From assembly GCF_000949455.1 (NCBI RefSeq), contig NZ_JXXK01000013.1, positions 1-64,000 of the forward strand: 64,000 bases of DNA, given 5' to 3'. Positions 43,272-52,313 of the stretch are shown in pieces. Under the pieces are notes generated by a model. The model searched no databases. It was not told where the DNA came from and saw only the letters and a program-made list of their open reading frames with translations. The position numbers were made by a program, and so were the translations under genes. The DNA comes from Ruthenibacterium lactatiformans (GTDB taxonomy: Bacteria; Bacillota; Clostridia; Oscillospirales; Ruminococcaceae). Position 1 is the first letter of the stretch; every line of letters starts with the position of its first letter.

Positions 43272-43300
43272 GCATAAACCGCCCGAAGCCACCATATATA
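43272..43300 (+). promoter_or_regulatory. Candidate sigma-E promoter of spoIIID
   Basis: GCATAAA (43272-43278) and CATATATA (43293-43300) are separated by 14 bases, close to the sporulation sigma-E pattern (-35 near GMATAWW, -10 CATACANT). The -10 lies 33 bases before spoIIID. spoIIID is sigma-E-dependent in Bacillus, which agrees. The remaining gap 42986-43271 shows no gene. Confidence 0.4.
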
Positions 43301-43332
43301 TACAACAAACACAAATAGGGAGTTGTTGCGGC

Positions 43333-43587
43333 ATGAAGGGCAATCCGGAGGAGCGGGCGGTGCAATTGGGCGAATACATCACGGAGACCGGCGCCACCGT
43401 GCGCAGCGCGGCCAAAACGTTCGGCATCAGCAAATCTACAGTGCACAAGGATATTACATACCGTTTGGAAAAGCAGAATCACACTCTGTACGACGAGGTG
43501 CAGAAGGTGCTGCGCGTGAATAAAGAGGAGCGTCATCTGCGCGGCGGCGCGGCCACACGGCAGAAATACCATCCGGAAATAGAATAA
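43333..43587 (+). CDS. spoIIID: Sporulation transcriptional regulator SpoIIID
   Basis: The protein is 84 residues, the normal SpoIIID length. It shows the conserved RAVQLGEYITETGATVRSAAKTFGISKSTVHKDITYRL helix-turn-helix and the basic tail NKEERHLRGGAATRQKY. The ATG at 43333 follows AGGGAG. SpoIIID is a mother-cell DNA-binding regulator that adjusts the sigma-E regulon during spore formation. Its presence supports a spore-forming or formerly spore-forming Clostridial host. Confidence 0.95.
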   Translation: MKGNPEERAVQLGEYITETGATVRSAAKTFGISKSTVHKDITYRLEKQNHTLYDEVQKVLRVNKEERHLRGGAATRQKYHPEIE

Positions 43588-43596
43588 CCGGCAATA

Positions 43597-43639
43597 CAGC
43601 GGCAGGCCGTCGGCAGGGAACGGGCTGCCGCTCTGTTTT
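43597..43639 (+). terminator. Terminator after spoIIID
   Basis: An imperfect stem (ACAGCGGCAG..CCG / CGGGCTGCCGCTCTGT) is followed by TTTTG. The rest of the 300-base gap 43588-43887 is A/T-rich and holds no gene that I can support; it may contain the promoter of the former cas operon. Confidence 0.6.
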
Positions 43640-43887
43640 GCCTTTTCCACCGCATGCAAGCCTTCAAGCAACGCCCCCACGGCAGACAGGGCCGACCTGT
43701 GTTTTGTAAAAAGCGATAAAATTCTCAAATTTATTTCCCTATTTTGCCGTTTTAATTTCAACAAATACTAATACATACTGGAAATAACAACAAATACAGG
43801 CGATTCTGTTCAGCCACATGTTTTGTTCACCCATCCCTGCGGCCCACCGCAAGGCGCTCGTGCCGGGCTGCCAAGAAAGGAGCGGCT

Positions 43888-44539
43888 ATGGAAAATAAAT
43901 TTCTTGCACACATCGCGGAGGACGGACGGGAACGAACGGTTTTCGAGCATCTGGCGGGCGCCGCCTCGCTGGCGGCGGAGTTTTCCCGCCCTTTCGGCGG
44001 CGAGGCACAGGGGCTGCTGGCCGGGACGGCCCATGACATTGGAAAATACTCTGCTGCGTTTCAGCGGCGGCTGACGGGCGATTCCAGGCGGGTGGATCAC
44101 GCCACTGCCGGCGCTTTTGAATGTATGGGGCGCGGCCAGCCCTTCGCCGCCTTCGCCGTGGCAGGCCATCACGGCGGCCTTCCGGATGGCGGCGGGCGCG
44201 GAGACGGCCCGGAAGCCGCCACCTTTTGGGGACGGATCAACCGGGCGGGCCGCGGCGGGCTGGAGCCTTACGGCGCCTGGGTCCGGGAGGTATCCCTGCC
44301 CGGCGGACAACCTCCCCCTTCGCAAAGCAGAACCCGGGAGCGGGCATGTTCTTTACCTGCATGCTTTATTCCTGCCTGGTGGACGCGGATTTTCTGGATA
44401 CCGAGGCCTTCATGTCCGGGAAGCCGCGCGGGAGTTGTTCAGGCTGCTGGAAAAAGAAGGCGCCTTCCATCCGGCCACTCTGATGTACCCCGCCCACCGT
44501 CAAAGCCGACGGAAAGGGATTCGCCGCATGCTGAAAGCT
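43888..44539 (+). pseudogene. cas3: Remnant of cas3 (type I-C, HD nuclease domain), frameshifted and truncated
   Basis: The first 140 codons are a good Cas3'' HD domain: FLAHIAEDGRERTVFEHLAG, the HD motif GTAHDIGKYSAAFQRRL, VDHATAGAFE and the GHHGG motif. After about 44305 the family sequence continues only by changing frame: MLYSCLVDADFLDTEAFM reads in a second frame (about 44345-44415) and EAARELFRLLEKEGAFHPATL in a third. The helicase part and all other cas genes are missing, and the sequence runs straight into a CRISPR repeat. The ATG at 43888 still has AAAGGAG. At least two indels and one large deletion have inactivated it. Confidence 0.82.
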
Positions 44540-44638
44540 GCCGCTCCCTTCCCGGGGAGCGTGGATTGAAACCGCGCTGCTGGCAATCAAGGAGGCTGCG
44601 CCGGCGGTCGCTCCCCCTCACGGAGGGGATTCGAGTTT
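44540..44638 (+). CRISPR. Relict type I-C CRISPR array with one spacer
   Basis: The 33-base sequence at 44540-44572 opens GCCGCTCCCTTCCCGGGGAG and ends CGTGGATTGAAAC, the well-known type I-C repeat form with its ATTGAAAC end. A 34-base spacer follows (44573-44606). A second, decayed repeat begins GTCGCTCCCCCTCACGG at 44607 and loses the consensus after about 22 bases. The array lies directly behind the cas3 remnant. This suggests that internal recombination or deletion removed most of the locus and left the array end. Confidence 0.8.
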
Positions 44639-44692
44639 AAAGGCCGGAGCTCCGATTGCATTTTCAATCAGAACTCCGGCCTTTTTCTTTTA
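44639..44692. terminator. Bidirectional terminator
   Basis: A long stem (AAAGGCCGGAGCTCCGATTG with its near complement) and an eight-base loop are flanked by A and T runs. It ends the aldo/keto reductase gene on the minus strand. Confidence 0.75.
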
Positions 44693-44720
44693 TCACCGGC
44701 TGCAGCAGCCTGTAAAGCGG

Positions 44721-45734
44721 CTACGCGCCGAACGCCTTGGCCACGCCCTTCAGCTTTTCACGGATGGGCAGCTCGTAAGGGCAGCGCGCCTCGCACTTAC
44801 CGCAGCCGATGCAGTCCCCCGCCCTTGCCGTCTGAGACTCGTAGCGCGATCTGGCCCAGTCCGCCAGATCGTAATGCTTGAGATAGTTTTCCAGCGTGAA
44901 GATACCCGGGATATCGATGCCCACCGTACACGGCGCACAGTATCCGCACCTGCGGCAGAAATTGCCCGAAAGCCCGGCGCGGATGGCTTCGCATGCGGCC
45001 AGCTCCTCCGGTGTAAGCGGGCCGTCCTGCTCCGCCGCAGCTGTGTTCTGCTCTATCTCTTCCAACGTGGCCATTCCGGGGATGGCCAGCGTACAGGTCT
45101 TGTTTTGCAGAATGTACCGCATGGCCAGCGTACCGTCGGTGATGTTGCCGCCCGCCAGCGGCTTCATCGCAATGACCCCCACGTTCTGCGCGGCCGCACG
45201 CTCCATCAACGCTTCACCCTGGCTTTCAACGATATTATATGGGAACATGATGGTCTCGATCTCCGGATAGGAGAGCAGCCGCTCGAAGCTGTCCACCGAG
45301 TGAGCTGTTGCGCCGAGATGTCCGACCTTGCCCGCCCGGATGGCGTCCTGAATGGCAGCCACGGCGCCCTCAGCAGAAAACGCCAGCTCAAAATCAGCAT
45401 CAGACTTTATATTGTGCAGCTGATACAGGTCGATATAATCCGTCCTCAGGTTGCTCAGGCTGATGCCGATGTCCCGCGCCATGTCCGCGTAACCGCGGGA
45501 CATGGATTTCGTTGCAAGAATGAACTTCTCCCGCAGACCGCCGGACAATGCCTCGCCCAGATAGCTCTCCGACACAGTGTAGCCGCGCGCGGTGTCGATG
45601 TAGTTCACACCCTTTTCCACAAGGCGTTCCATCAGTGCGCGGGTTCCCCGTGCGTCGATGCGTTGGATGGGAATGCCCCCAAAACCCACAGCAGATACCT
45701 TCAAACCTGTCTTTCCCAAAATTCTGTATTGCAT
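44721..45734 (-). CDS. Aldo/keto reductase with C-terminal 4Fe-4S ferredoxin domain
   Basis: The protein is 337 residues. An aldo/keto reductase barrel occupies about residues 1-235 (GFGGIPIQR, YIDTARGYTVSE, ATKSMSR, YIDLYQLHNI, LGATAHS). A helical linker follows, and then a cysteine-rich end with CRRCGYCAPCTVGIDIP and CIGCGKCEARCPYELPI, which bind two [4Fe-4S] clusters. It is the common anaerobe version of the family, probably linking ferredoxin electrons to carbonyl reduction in the cytosol. The catalytic Tyr is in the ARGY motif. Confidence 0.9.
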   Translation of the reverse strand: MQYRILGKTGLKVSAVGFGGIPIQRIDARGTRALMERLVEKGVNYIDTARGYTVSESYLGEALSGGLREKFILATKSMSRGYADMARDIGISLSNLRTDYIDLYQLHNIKSDADFELAFSAEGAVAAIQDAIRAGKVGHLGATAHSVDSFERLLSYPEIETIMFPYNIVESQGEALMERAAAQNVGVIAMKPLAGGNITDGTLAMRYILQNKTCTLAIPGMATLEEIEQNTAAAEQDGPLTPEELAACEAIRAGLSGNFCRRCGYCAPCTVGIDIPGIFTLENYLKHYDLADWARSRYESQTARAGDCIGCGKCEARCPYELPIREKLKGVAKAFGA

Positions 45735-45898
45735 AACGCAGTTTCCTCCTTTTGCCGCTTGCCGCAGGCGCGGCGTTGCCTGTCAACCCCGATTATACAC
45801 CCGCGCCGGTTTGTTGCAAAGTTCTTTTTGTGATATGATAGAGCAAAACGTTGAGAATGAGGCGCGGCCGGAAGCGGCCCGCCGGAGGGGAGCATGCC

Positions 45899-46771
45899 AT
45901 GCTGAAAGAAAAAACGAACCGCTGGTTCCTGGCATTGGGCGCCGCGCTGCTGTGTGCGGGGCTGGGCGCCGCGGCACTCTGGGATCTGGAGATCGACCTC
46001 GCGCTGTATTCACCCGGGTTCCTGCCCGCCGTATTGATGGAGGCCTTCGGCTGGTTTCCTCAGTATTTGCCCGCCGTCGTGCTGTGCGTCTGTATTGCCC
46101 TGGACGGTGCGCGAAGCATGCCGCTGCGCGCCGCGGGCGGCCTGCTGGCGGTTGCCGGCAGCGGCATCCTGCTGTATATGGGCGCGCACCATCTTGTAAA
46201 GCGCGGGATGTCCGGCCCTTCCATCACACTGTGGACCGTCCTGCTGGGCGGCCTTTCGCTGGGTATATGCGCACTGGCGCTGTACCGCTCCCGCAGCGGG
46301 GGGCGCAAAAAGCTGGAATTCGTATGCCTTTGGGGCACGGTGTATCTGCTGGCCGGGCTTGCCGCCATCAACATTATCAAGGCTGTCTGGCAGCGCACGC
46401 GCTTTGACGACATGCTCACCGCCGCGGGCGGCGGCTTCGAGGGCGCGTTCGCACAGTTTACAAGCTGGATGCAGCCGTTCGGCAACGGCGGTTCCAGCTT
46501 TCCGTCCGGCCACACGGCTGCCGCGTGCAGTGTGTTCATCCTGACACTGGCCTGTGACGTCTGCCTCAAGTGGAACCGCCGCCGCACGCTGGTATGGGCG
46601 CTTTGCTGGGCCTATGTGGCCTTTATGGCCTTGTGCAGGCTCGTCATCGGGCGGCATTACCTCAGCGACACGCTGGCCGCGGCCTTTGTGATGCTGCTGC
46701 TCTACCTGGGCATGCGCAAAACAAAATGGTACCGCGCAGGCGCACGTGAGCTGACGGCTCCCGGCACATAA
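45899..46771 (+). CDS. PAP2 family phosphatase, membrane-bound
   Basis: The protein is 290 residues with about six membrane helices. The three phosphatase motifs are present: KAVWQRTR (K-x6-R), FPSGHTAA and CRLVIGRHYLSD (R-x5-H-x3-D). It should remove phosphate from a lipid such as phosphatidic acid, PGP or undecaprenyl pyrophosphate on the outer membrane face. The ATG at 45899 has GGAGGGGAG upstream. The gene is divergent from the aldo/keto reductase and ends at a strong terminator. Confidence 0.88.
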   Translation: MLKEKTNRWFLALGAALLCAGLGAAALWDLEIDLALYSPGFLPAVLMEAFGWFPQYLPAVVLCVCIALDGARSMPLRAAGGLLAVAGSGILLYMGAHHLVKRGMSGPSITLWTVLLGGLSLGICALALYRSRSGGRKKLEFVCLWGTVYLLAGLAAINIIKAVWQRTRFDDMLTAAGGGFEGAFAQFTSWMQPFGNGGSSFPSGHTAAACSVFILTLACDVCLKWNRRRTLVWALCWAYVAFMALCRLVIGRHYLSDTLAAAFVMLLLYLGMRKTKWYRAGARELTAPGT

Positions 46772-46800
46772 GTATGGCATGCCATTCCGCAAAAGCCGTG

Positions 46801-46830
46801 AAAAGGCCGTTCCCACGGGAACGGCCTTTT
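46801..46830. terminator. Bidirectional terminator
   Basis: A perfect stem AAAAGGCCGTTCCC / GGGAACGGCCTTTT with a two-base loop lies between the PAP2 gene and the convergent unknown gene. Confidence 0.85.
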
Positions 46831-46832
46831 CA

Positions 46833-47336
46833 TTATATTTGCAGCTCACGCACCTGCAAAGCAAAATAATATTGGATAAAGCCCCGGCCGGACCATTCCG
46901 CCCGTACTTTATAAAAATAGAGGCCCGGCGTGGTGGGTGTGCTGAAACGGCCGCCGCCCGCATCCGAAAGCTCCAGATATTCCGTCGGCTTATCGCTGAC
47001 GGCACGCATCACCCGCAGCTCCGAAGGTTCCTTGGTGAACAGAATGCGCATCTGTGCGCCCGGCATCACGTCCACAGGCTGCAGCGGCACGTCCTCCGGC
47101 GAGAGCAGCGGCGTTTTTTCCTGTGTCAGGAAAAAATTCCATTCCCAACCCGCCCGGCGCACCTCCTTGTCCGGAACAAGCTCCTCATCCCCATACAGAA
47201 CTGTAATGATGGGCAGCGCGGATTCCGGGTCCTGCGTATCGAGGGATTCCTTAATAAACGCCGTCATACCGGTGGCGATGGCCAACAGCACAGCGCCGAT
47301 GATGAGCTTGCGGAAAAAAATCTTTGGCAGTTTCAT
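46833..47336 (-). CDS. Membrane-anchored protein of unknown function
   Basis: The protein is 167 residues with one N-terminal helix (IIGAVLLAIATGMTAF). An extracellular beta-rich domain of about 130 residues follows, with a final strand LYFYKVRAEWSGRGFIQYYFALQV. I do not recognise the family. The domain has an Ig-like or signalling-partner look and no catalytic motif. GGGAGG precedes the ATG. It stands alone, convergent with the PAP2 gene. Confidence 0.55.
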   Translation of the reverse strand: MKLPKIFFRKLIIGAVLLAIATGMTAFIKESLDTQDPESALPIITVLYGDEELVPDKEVRRAGWEWNFFLTQEKTPLLSPEDVPLQPVDVMPGAQMRILFTKEPSELRVMRAVSDKPTEYLELSDAGGGRFSTPTTPGLYFYKVRAEWSGRGFIQYYFALQVRELQI

Positions 47337-47553
47337 ACGTTTCCTCCCGGCGGGGCAAACCTGTCGTTTTTCTTATTGTAGCATGCCGGCGTGTAAAAAT
47401 CCACCCGCATAAAACAAAAGCGGCACGCATATGGGTTATAGCACCGGGCTGCGCCCGCTTGCCCGCGGCAGTTTTCCGTCCCGGCGCTCCCGCGCGGCAC
47501 GGCGAGCGGCACAAAAGGGCCTGCCGTCATTTTCAACTGGGAGGAATCATTTT

Positions 47554-48246
47554 ATGGAGCATTCACTGTATCCTGTGCCGCCGCGCTTCACTGTGCGGCG
47601 GCTGGTATTGATGGACCTTGCGGCTATTTGCACGCTGTATGGCGCTTGCGGGCGCGACACCGCCTGGGGCACACGCGAAACGCTTGCCGCGCTGTTTGGC
47701 GAAGGCGAATGGTGGGGCGGTTTTCTGGGCGGAGAGTTGGTTGTCTGCTGCGCCTGTGTACCCGCCCGTTCCGCCACGCCCCAGGCTGCCGCTCTGCGCG
47801 GCGCGCTGGCGCCCGCGCGCCTTCCGGCCCGTTTTCTGCTGCCGCCCGCCGCCACGCCCGAGGGCCGGGCCTTTGCCGGGCGCTTTCTTTCCCTGCTGGG
47901 CGAACGCCTCTGGCCGCCCTGTGCCTCCCCCGAAAAAAGGCTCGCCGCCGCAGTCCCCGTCAAAACGGGCGGCCTGCTGCTGGACGGCTTTTTCGAGGCG
48001 GGCTTTACGCTGTTCCTCGTGCGCCCGCTGGCGGCGCTGCGCCCGCATTACCTGCTGACGCCGCCCGGCCTTCGGCAGCCTGCCCCGGGAACGCCGGATG
48101 AAGACGCCGTACGGCGTGTGCACATCCCTCTGGCGGACACGCTGGCGGTCTCCCGCCTGCTGGAACAGGGCTTCTGCGGGACCGCCCTGTACGAGGGCGC
48201 GGACGGGCAGCCCGCGCTCCGGCTGGAACGACCGAATCCCGCATAA
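47554..48246 (+). CDS. Hypothetical protein, possibly GNAT-like
   Basis: The protein is 230 residues, very rich in Ala, Leu, Pro and Arg. The start (FTVRRLVLMDLAAICTLYG...WGGFLGGELVVCCACV) recalls the first strands and helix of GNAT acyltransferases, but no clear acetyl-CoA loop is visible, so the assignment is weak. The ATG at 47554 follows TGGGAGGAAT. Codon use is that of the neighbours. It ends before a stem-loop at about 48300-48331. Confidence 0.5.
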   Translation: MEHSLYPVPPRFTVRRLVLMDLAAICTLYGACGRDTAWGTRETLAALFGEGEWWGGFLGGELVVCCACVPARSATPQAAALRGALAPARLPARFLLPPAATPEGRAFAGRFLSLLGERLWPPCASPEKRLAAAVPVKTGGLLLDGFFEAGFTLFLVRPLAALRPHYLLTPPGLRQPAPGTPDEDAVRRVHIPLADTLAVSRLLEQGFCGTALYEGADGQPALRLERPNPA

Positions 48247-48486
48247 GAAGAACGCGCCTGCCGCACCGTATATACGGACGCACATCCCGCAAAGGACACG
48301 CCCCCTGAAACGCCGCGCGCGTTTCGGGGGCGTTTGCGTTCGTTCCATTTTTTTAGCTGCGTGCTTTCAGCCGGAAAAATGCCCGCATTCCACACACAGA
48401 TGGCAGGATTCAAAACACATTTGTTTTTCGTTCAAAAACATTCCTACAGAAATACTGTACAAAATGGCAACATCTGCCAGGAAGGG

Positions 48487-48513
48487 TTGACAAAACTTTG
48501 GCAGATGTATAAT
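48487..48513 (+). promoter_or_regulatory. Promoter of the V-type ATPase operon
   Basis: TTGACA (48487-48492) and TATAAT (48508-48513) both match consensus; the spacer is 15 bases, two shorter than ideal. The start codon of the first subunit is about 90 bases further. The 358-base gap 48247-48604 also has a stem-loop near 48300-48331 (CCCCCTGAAACGC and its complement) that may end the upstream gene. Confidence 0.55.
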
Positions 48514-48604
48514 ATTGATATTTCCGAAGAATGGGAGTAAAGTAGGTAAGTAATATCGCTTTATTTCCTATTTATATAGTATACAACATTGCGGGAGGGA
48601 TATC

Positions 48605-48919
48605 ATGGAAAAATTTGTAGACCGCATCATTGAAACAGACCGCAAGGCCCGCGAGATCATCGAGCAGGCCCAGCAGGAAAAGCAGGCTGTTCTGGCAGAT
48701 GCCAAAAAACGCGCCGATGCTGAGATCGCCCGCCGCGAAACCGAGGCCGATAAGGGACGCGCCGCCATCGATGAGGAATTCGCCCAGCGCGAGGCCCGCG
48801 AGAGCGAGCGTATGGACGCCGCCTATCTGGACGCCAAGCATGCGCTGGACAACGCCTTTGAGGACGGGCATGACGCATGGCTGGCCGAGATCACACAAAA
48901 TACGCTGGCCGCGCTGTGA
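48605..48919 (+). CDS. ntpF: V-type ATPase peripheral stalk subunit G/H
   Basis: The protein is 104 residues, almost wholly a charged coiled coil (RKAREIIEQAQQEKQAVLADAKKRADAEIARRETEADKG). It is the length and type of the small stalk subunit that pairs with subunit E to hold the catalytic head still. It is the first gene of the nine-gene operon and has GGGAGGG before the ATG. Confidence 0.8.
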   Translation: MEKFVDRIIETDRKAREIIEQAQQEKQAVLADAKKRADAEIARRETEADKGRAAIDEEFAQREARESERMDAAYLDAKHALDNAFEDGHDAWLAEITQNTLAAL

Positions 48920-48955
48920 CGCGCGCTACGCATAACAGAAAGGGGCGAAAAGGCC

Positions 48956-50008
48956 ATGCTTGAAAATCTGTCCGCGCTTGCCATCGTACCCAAGGCCAAG
49001 GCCATCGCCGCACGCCGCCTTTCGCACAGCGATTACCTGGAGCTGATGCGCAAGCGCAGCGTCATTGAGGTGACGGCCGCGCTGCAGAGCCATCCCTATT
49101 TTAAGGACAGCCTGAAAGGGCTTTCCCAAACCAACCTGCACCGCGCGCAGATCGAAGAGGCACTCAGCAAGGACGTTTATTACAAATACGAATCGCTGAT
49201 GCGCTACAGCTTCCGCAAGGGCAAGTTCGGAGCGTATTTTTTAATGCGCAGCGAGATCAACGAGCTTCTTGCCAAGCTGCGGCTTCTGTCCATGGGCTTC
49301 CGGCATCATTATATCATCCAGGTGCCCGGCTTTCTGATGCCCAAAACCAGCTTCAGCCTGCTCAGGCTGGCCAAGGCCGAAAGCGCGCAGGACTGCCTTG
49401 AGGTAGTGGCCGGCACGCCCTACGCCAAGGTGCTGGCCGGCGTGCTGCCCGCCGCGGGCCAGAAGCTTGATTATCTGAAATGCGAGCATGCGTTTCAGTC
49501 TTACTTCTACACCACTGTTCTGGCGCAGATCGACCGCGACCTCTCCGGCCGCAGCGCAGCGGACACAAAGCGCCTGTTCCGTATGGAAGCGGAGATCTAC
49601 AACCTGGACCTCCTGTTCCGCGCCAAAGCGTTTTTCAGCCCCCAGCTCACACCCGAAGACCTGAAAAAGCTCCTTATACCGGTGTACGGCGTGCTCTCGG
49701 CAAAAAACATGAACGCATTGGCCGATACCCGGGGGCTGGACGAATTTTTGAAGCTGTACAACGCGGGCCGCGCGGGACAGGTATACGGCGCCCGCTCGGC
49801 AGACCCGGCGGATGCCTCCGAAGTATCCGAAACGCGCGCTCTGTACCGCGCCGCGCAGAAGCTGCTGCATTTTTCCAGCACGCCGCAGACGGTGCTTGCC
49901 GCGCTGTTGTGCCTGGCCAATCTGGAGCGCAGCAATATCATCAACGTCATCGAGGGCGTGCGCTACGGCCTTTCGCCGGAGCAGATCAGTGCCTTCTTGA
50001 AATACTGA
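48956..50008 (+). CDS. ntpC: V-type ATPase subunit C
   Basis: The protein is 350 residues and almost entirely helical, of the vATP-synt_AC39 family (DYLELMRKRSVIEVTAALQSHPYF, YLMRSEINELLAKLR-like three-fold repeats). It is the socket between the central rotor and the membrane ring. AAAGGGG lies upstream of the ATG. Confidence 0.85.
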   Translation: MLENLSALAIVPKAKAIAARRLSHSDYLELMRKRSVIEVTAALQSHPYFKDSLKGLSQTNLHRAQIEEALSKDVYYKYESLMRYSFRKGKFGAYFLMRSEINELLAKLRLLSMGFRHHYIIQVPGFLMPKTSFSLLRLAKAESAQDCLEVVAGTPYAKVLAGVLPAAGQKLDYLKCEHAFQSYFYTTVLAQIDRDLSGRSAADTKRLFRMEAEIYNLDLLFRAKAFFSPQLTPEDLKKLLIPVYGVLSAKNMNALADTRGLDEFLKLYNAGRAGQVYGARSADPADASEVSETRALYRAAQKLLHFSSTPQTVLAALLCLANLERSNIINVIEGVRYGLSPEQISAFLKY

Positions 50009-50094
50009 CCGTATCGCGGCAGCCGGACGCCGCGGCCATCCCCTTCCCCGCGCCGGGGCGCGGGAGCAATTGAAAAGAAGCGAGGTACCACAGC

Positions 50095-52047
50095 ATGGGC
50101 ATGGTAAAAATGAAGCACATTAACATCTACGGGCCGGAGCAGGACCCCCAGCAGACGCTTGAAGTGCTTGCCAAGCTGGCGTGTTTCCACCCCGACAAGG
50201 ACGCCGAGCGCATCAACGCAGCGGCGGGCGCGGCGGAAAACCTGTATACGCCGCTGCTGGCCAGCACGCTCGGGCTCATCAAGGACGTGGGCGGAGATCC
50301 TGCTCTGCAGGAATACCGCGGCAGGTTCTTCGAATACGGCGCGGTGAAGGACGAGGTGGAGGCGCTTTCCGCCCAGGTAGCTGAGCGCGGCAAGCGCCAG
50401 GCTGAGATCAGCGCAAAGCTGGCCACCTATGCCCAGACAAAAACGCAGCTGTACCATCTGACAGGCCTGCATACAAGCGTGGACGAGATCTTCGCCTGCA
50501 AATACCTGAAGGTGCGCTTCGGGCGCATCCCCAAGGACAGCTACCTGAAGCTGCCGTATTACGACGACCACTCGTTCACCTTCAGTGAGTACGACTTTGA
50601 CGGCGAGTATTACTGGGGTATGTACTTCGTGCCCGAAAGCCACGCCAAAGAAGTGGACGATATCTTCGCCAACTTGTACTTCGAGCGCATGTGGGTGCCG
50701 GATTTTGTGCACGGCACACCTCAGGACGCGCTGGCGCAGATCATGACGCAGGAAAGCGAACTGCAGGCCGAGCAGAAAGAGCTGGACAACATGAGCGACA
50801 TCGCCGCGCCCGCAGACATCGAGCGCCTGCGCGAATACGCCTCCTGGCTCAACTATGAGATGCAGGTCTTCGACATGCGCAAGTATGTCATCACGCTGGA
50901 GCACACGTATTATATCAGCGGGTATGTGCCGGAAAGCGATGTAGAACGCCTGAAGCAGGGGCTGCTGATGGTGCACGGCGTGAAAGCCTGCGAGGACGAC
51001 GAAGCCGATGCCGTGGACGGCGCTCCGGACCGCCAGCCTCCCGTCAAGCTGAAAAACAACTGGTTCGCCCGGCCATTTGAAATGTTCATCACCATGTACG
51101 GCCTGCCCGGCTATGGAGATCTGGACCCCACCGGCTTTGTGGCCGTCACTTATGCGCTCCTGTTCGGCATCATGTTCGGCGACGTCGGCCAAGGCGTGCT
51201 GCTGGGCCTTATCGCCTATTTCGTCATGTGGAAAAAAATGCACATGGAGCTTGGGCGCGTGGTAGCACGGTGCAGCGTTTTCAGCGTTATTTTCGGTTTT
51301 CTGTACGGCAGCGTGTTCGGCTACGAGCATGTGCTGGACCCGATGTTCCACGCGCTGGGCTTTGCTGAAAAGCCGCTGGAAGTACTGGCTCCCGAAGGCA
51401 TCAACAACATCCTCATTGCCAGCGTGGTGGCGGGCGTGCTCATCATCGTTTCCGCCATCGTCACGGGCATCATTTCCAATTTGCGCAAGCACATCATTGC
51501 AAAGACCATCTTTTCCGTAAACGGCGTTTCCGGGCTGGTGTTTTACGTCAGTCTCATCGCGCTTCTGCTGCCGATGCTGGGCATGGAGCTTCCCTTCGTG
51601 GGCAGCGTGCCGTATCTTATCCTGTGCATCGCGGTGCCGTTCTTCCTGATGTACTTTGCCGAGCCGCTGAGCGCGCTGTGCGCCGGCGAAAAGCCCGAGG
51701 GTTCGGTGGGCGATATCCTTCTCAATGGTTTTTTTGAGATGTTCGACACCGTGCTGAGCTTTGCCTCCAACACCATGAGCTTTCTGCGTGTGGGCGGGTT
51801 CGTATTGGTTCACGCGGGCATGATGACCGTCGTGTTCACGCTGGCCAATATGACGGGCGGTGTATTTTATGTGCTCATCGTCGCCGTAGGCAACGTGTTC
51901 GTCATGGCGCTGGAGGCGCTGTTCGTAGGCATTCAGGTGTTGCGCCTGGAGTTCTATGAGATCTTCAGCCGCTTTTTCGACGCGAACGGCGTTCCCTTCG
52001 CTCCGCTCAGAATCTCTCTGGACCCAGCCGCGGACAAGGCCGAATGA
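50095..52047 (+). CDS. ntpI: V-type ATPase subunit I
   Basis: The protein is 650 residues. The soluble N-terminal half with coiled-coil arms (residues 1-330) leads to a membrane half with about seven or eight helices from residue 350, carrying PTGFVAVTYALLFGIMFGDVGQG and the stator region FLRVGGFVLVHAG. It forms the ion half-channels next to the K ring. AGCGAGG precedes the ATG at 50095. Confidence 0.9.
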   Translation: MGMVKMKHINIYGPEQDPQQTLEVLAKLACFHPDKDAERINAAAGAAENLYTPLLASTLGLIKDVGGDPALQEYRGRFFEYGAVKDEVEALSAQVAERGKRQAEISAKLATYAQTKTQLYHLTGLHTSVDEIFACKYLKVRFGRIPKDSYLKLPYYDDHSFTFSEYDFDGEYYWGMYFVPESHAKEVDDIFANLYFERMWVPDFVHGTPQDALAQIMTQESELQAEQKELDNMSDIAAPADIERLREYASWLNYEMQVFDMRKYVITLEHTYYISGYVPESDVERLKQGLLMVHGVKACEDDEADAVDGAPDRQPPVKLKNNWFARPFEMFITMYGLPGYGDLDPTGFVAVTYALLFGIMFGDVGQGVLLGLIAYFVMWKKMHMELGRVVARCSVFSVIFGFLYGSVFGYEHVLDPMFHALGFAEKPLEVLAPEGINNILIASVVAGVLIIVSAIVTGIISNLRKHIIAKTIFSVNGVSGLVFYVSLIALLLPMLGMELPFVGSVPYLILCIAVPFFLMYFAEPLSALCAGEKPEGSVGDILLNGFFEMFDTVLSFASNTMSFLRVGGFVLVHAGMMTVVFTLANMTGGVFYVLIVAVGNVFVMALEALFVGIQVLRLEFYEIFSRFFDANGVPFAPLRISLDPAADKAE

Positions 52048-52140
52048 ACCTCTGTGCGCATGGGCCGCACCGCTGCCGTACGCAGCTTCTTTTCTGCTAC
52101 CCCGCCCGGACGGCTCCGGGGTTTGTGAATAGATTTTTTT

Positions 52141-52275
52141 ATAGCTTTGCACAGCAAAGCTATAAAAAACGGTCCTGTGGGCCGTCCCGGCTCACGGCCT
52201 AAGATTTCAAGCGCCCGGGCACAAAGTGCCCCGGTGCGTGTAAAAAATAGTAGCTGCGCTATTATTTTTTATATC
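52141..52275 (+). repeat. Cluster of hairpins between ntpI and ntpK (third mosaic site)
   Basis: The gap contains ATAGCTTTGC/GCAAAGCTAT (52141-52163), CCGGGCAC/GTGCCCCGG near 52214, a long stem AAAAAATAGTAGC / GCTATTATTTTTT (52242-52270), and GCCGCTTTGCGGC at 52284-52296. The last word is identical to part of the 16.7 kb repeat. The T-rich stem could lower or tune expression of the rest of the operon. Confidence 0.55.
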
Positions 52276-52313
52276 AACACAACGCCGCTTTGCGGCAGAA
52301 TGGAGTATCTGTT

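Noticed and set aside
44307..44640. Continuation of the Cas3 frame to 44640 as an intact protein
   Set aside because: After about 44305 the first frame loses all family resemblance and runs into the CRISPR repeat; the real sequence jumps between frames.
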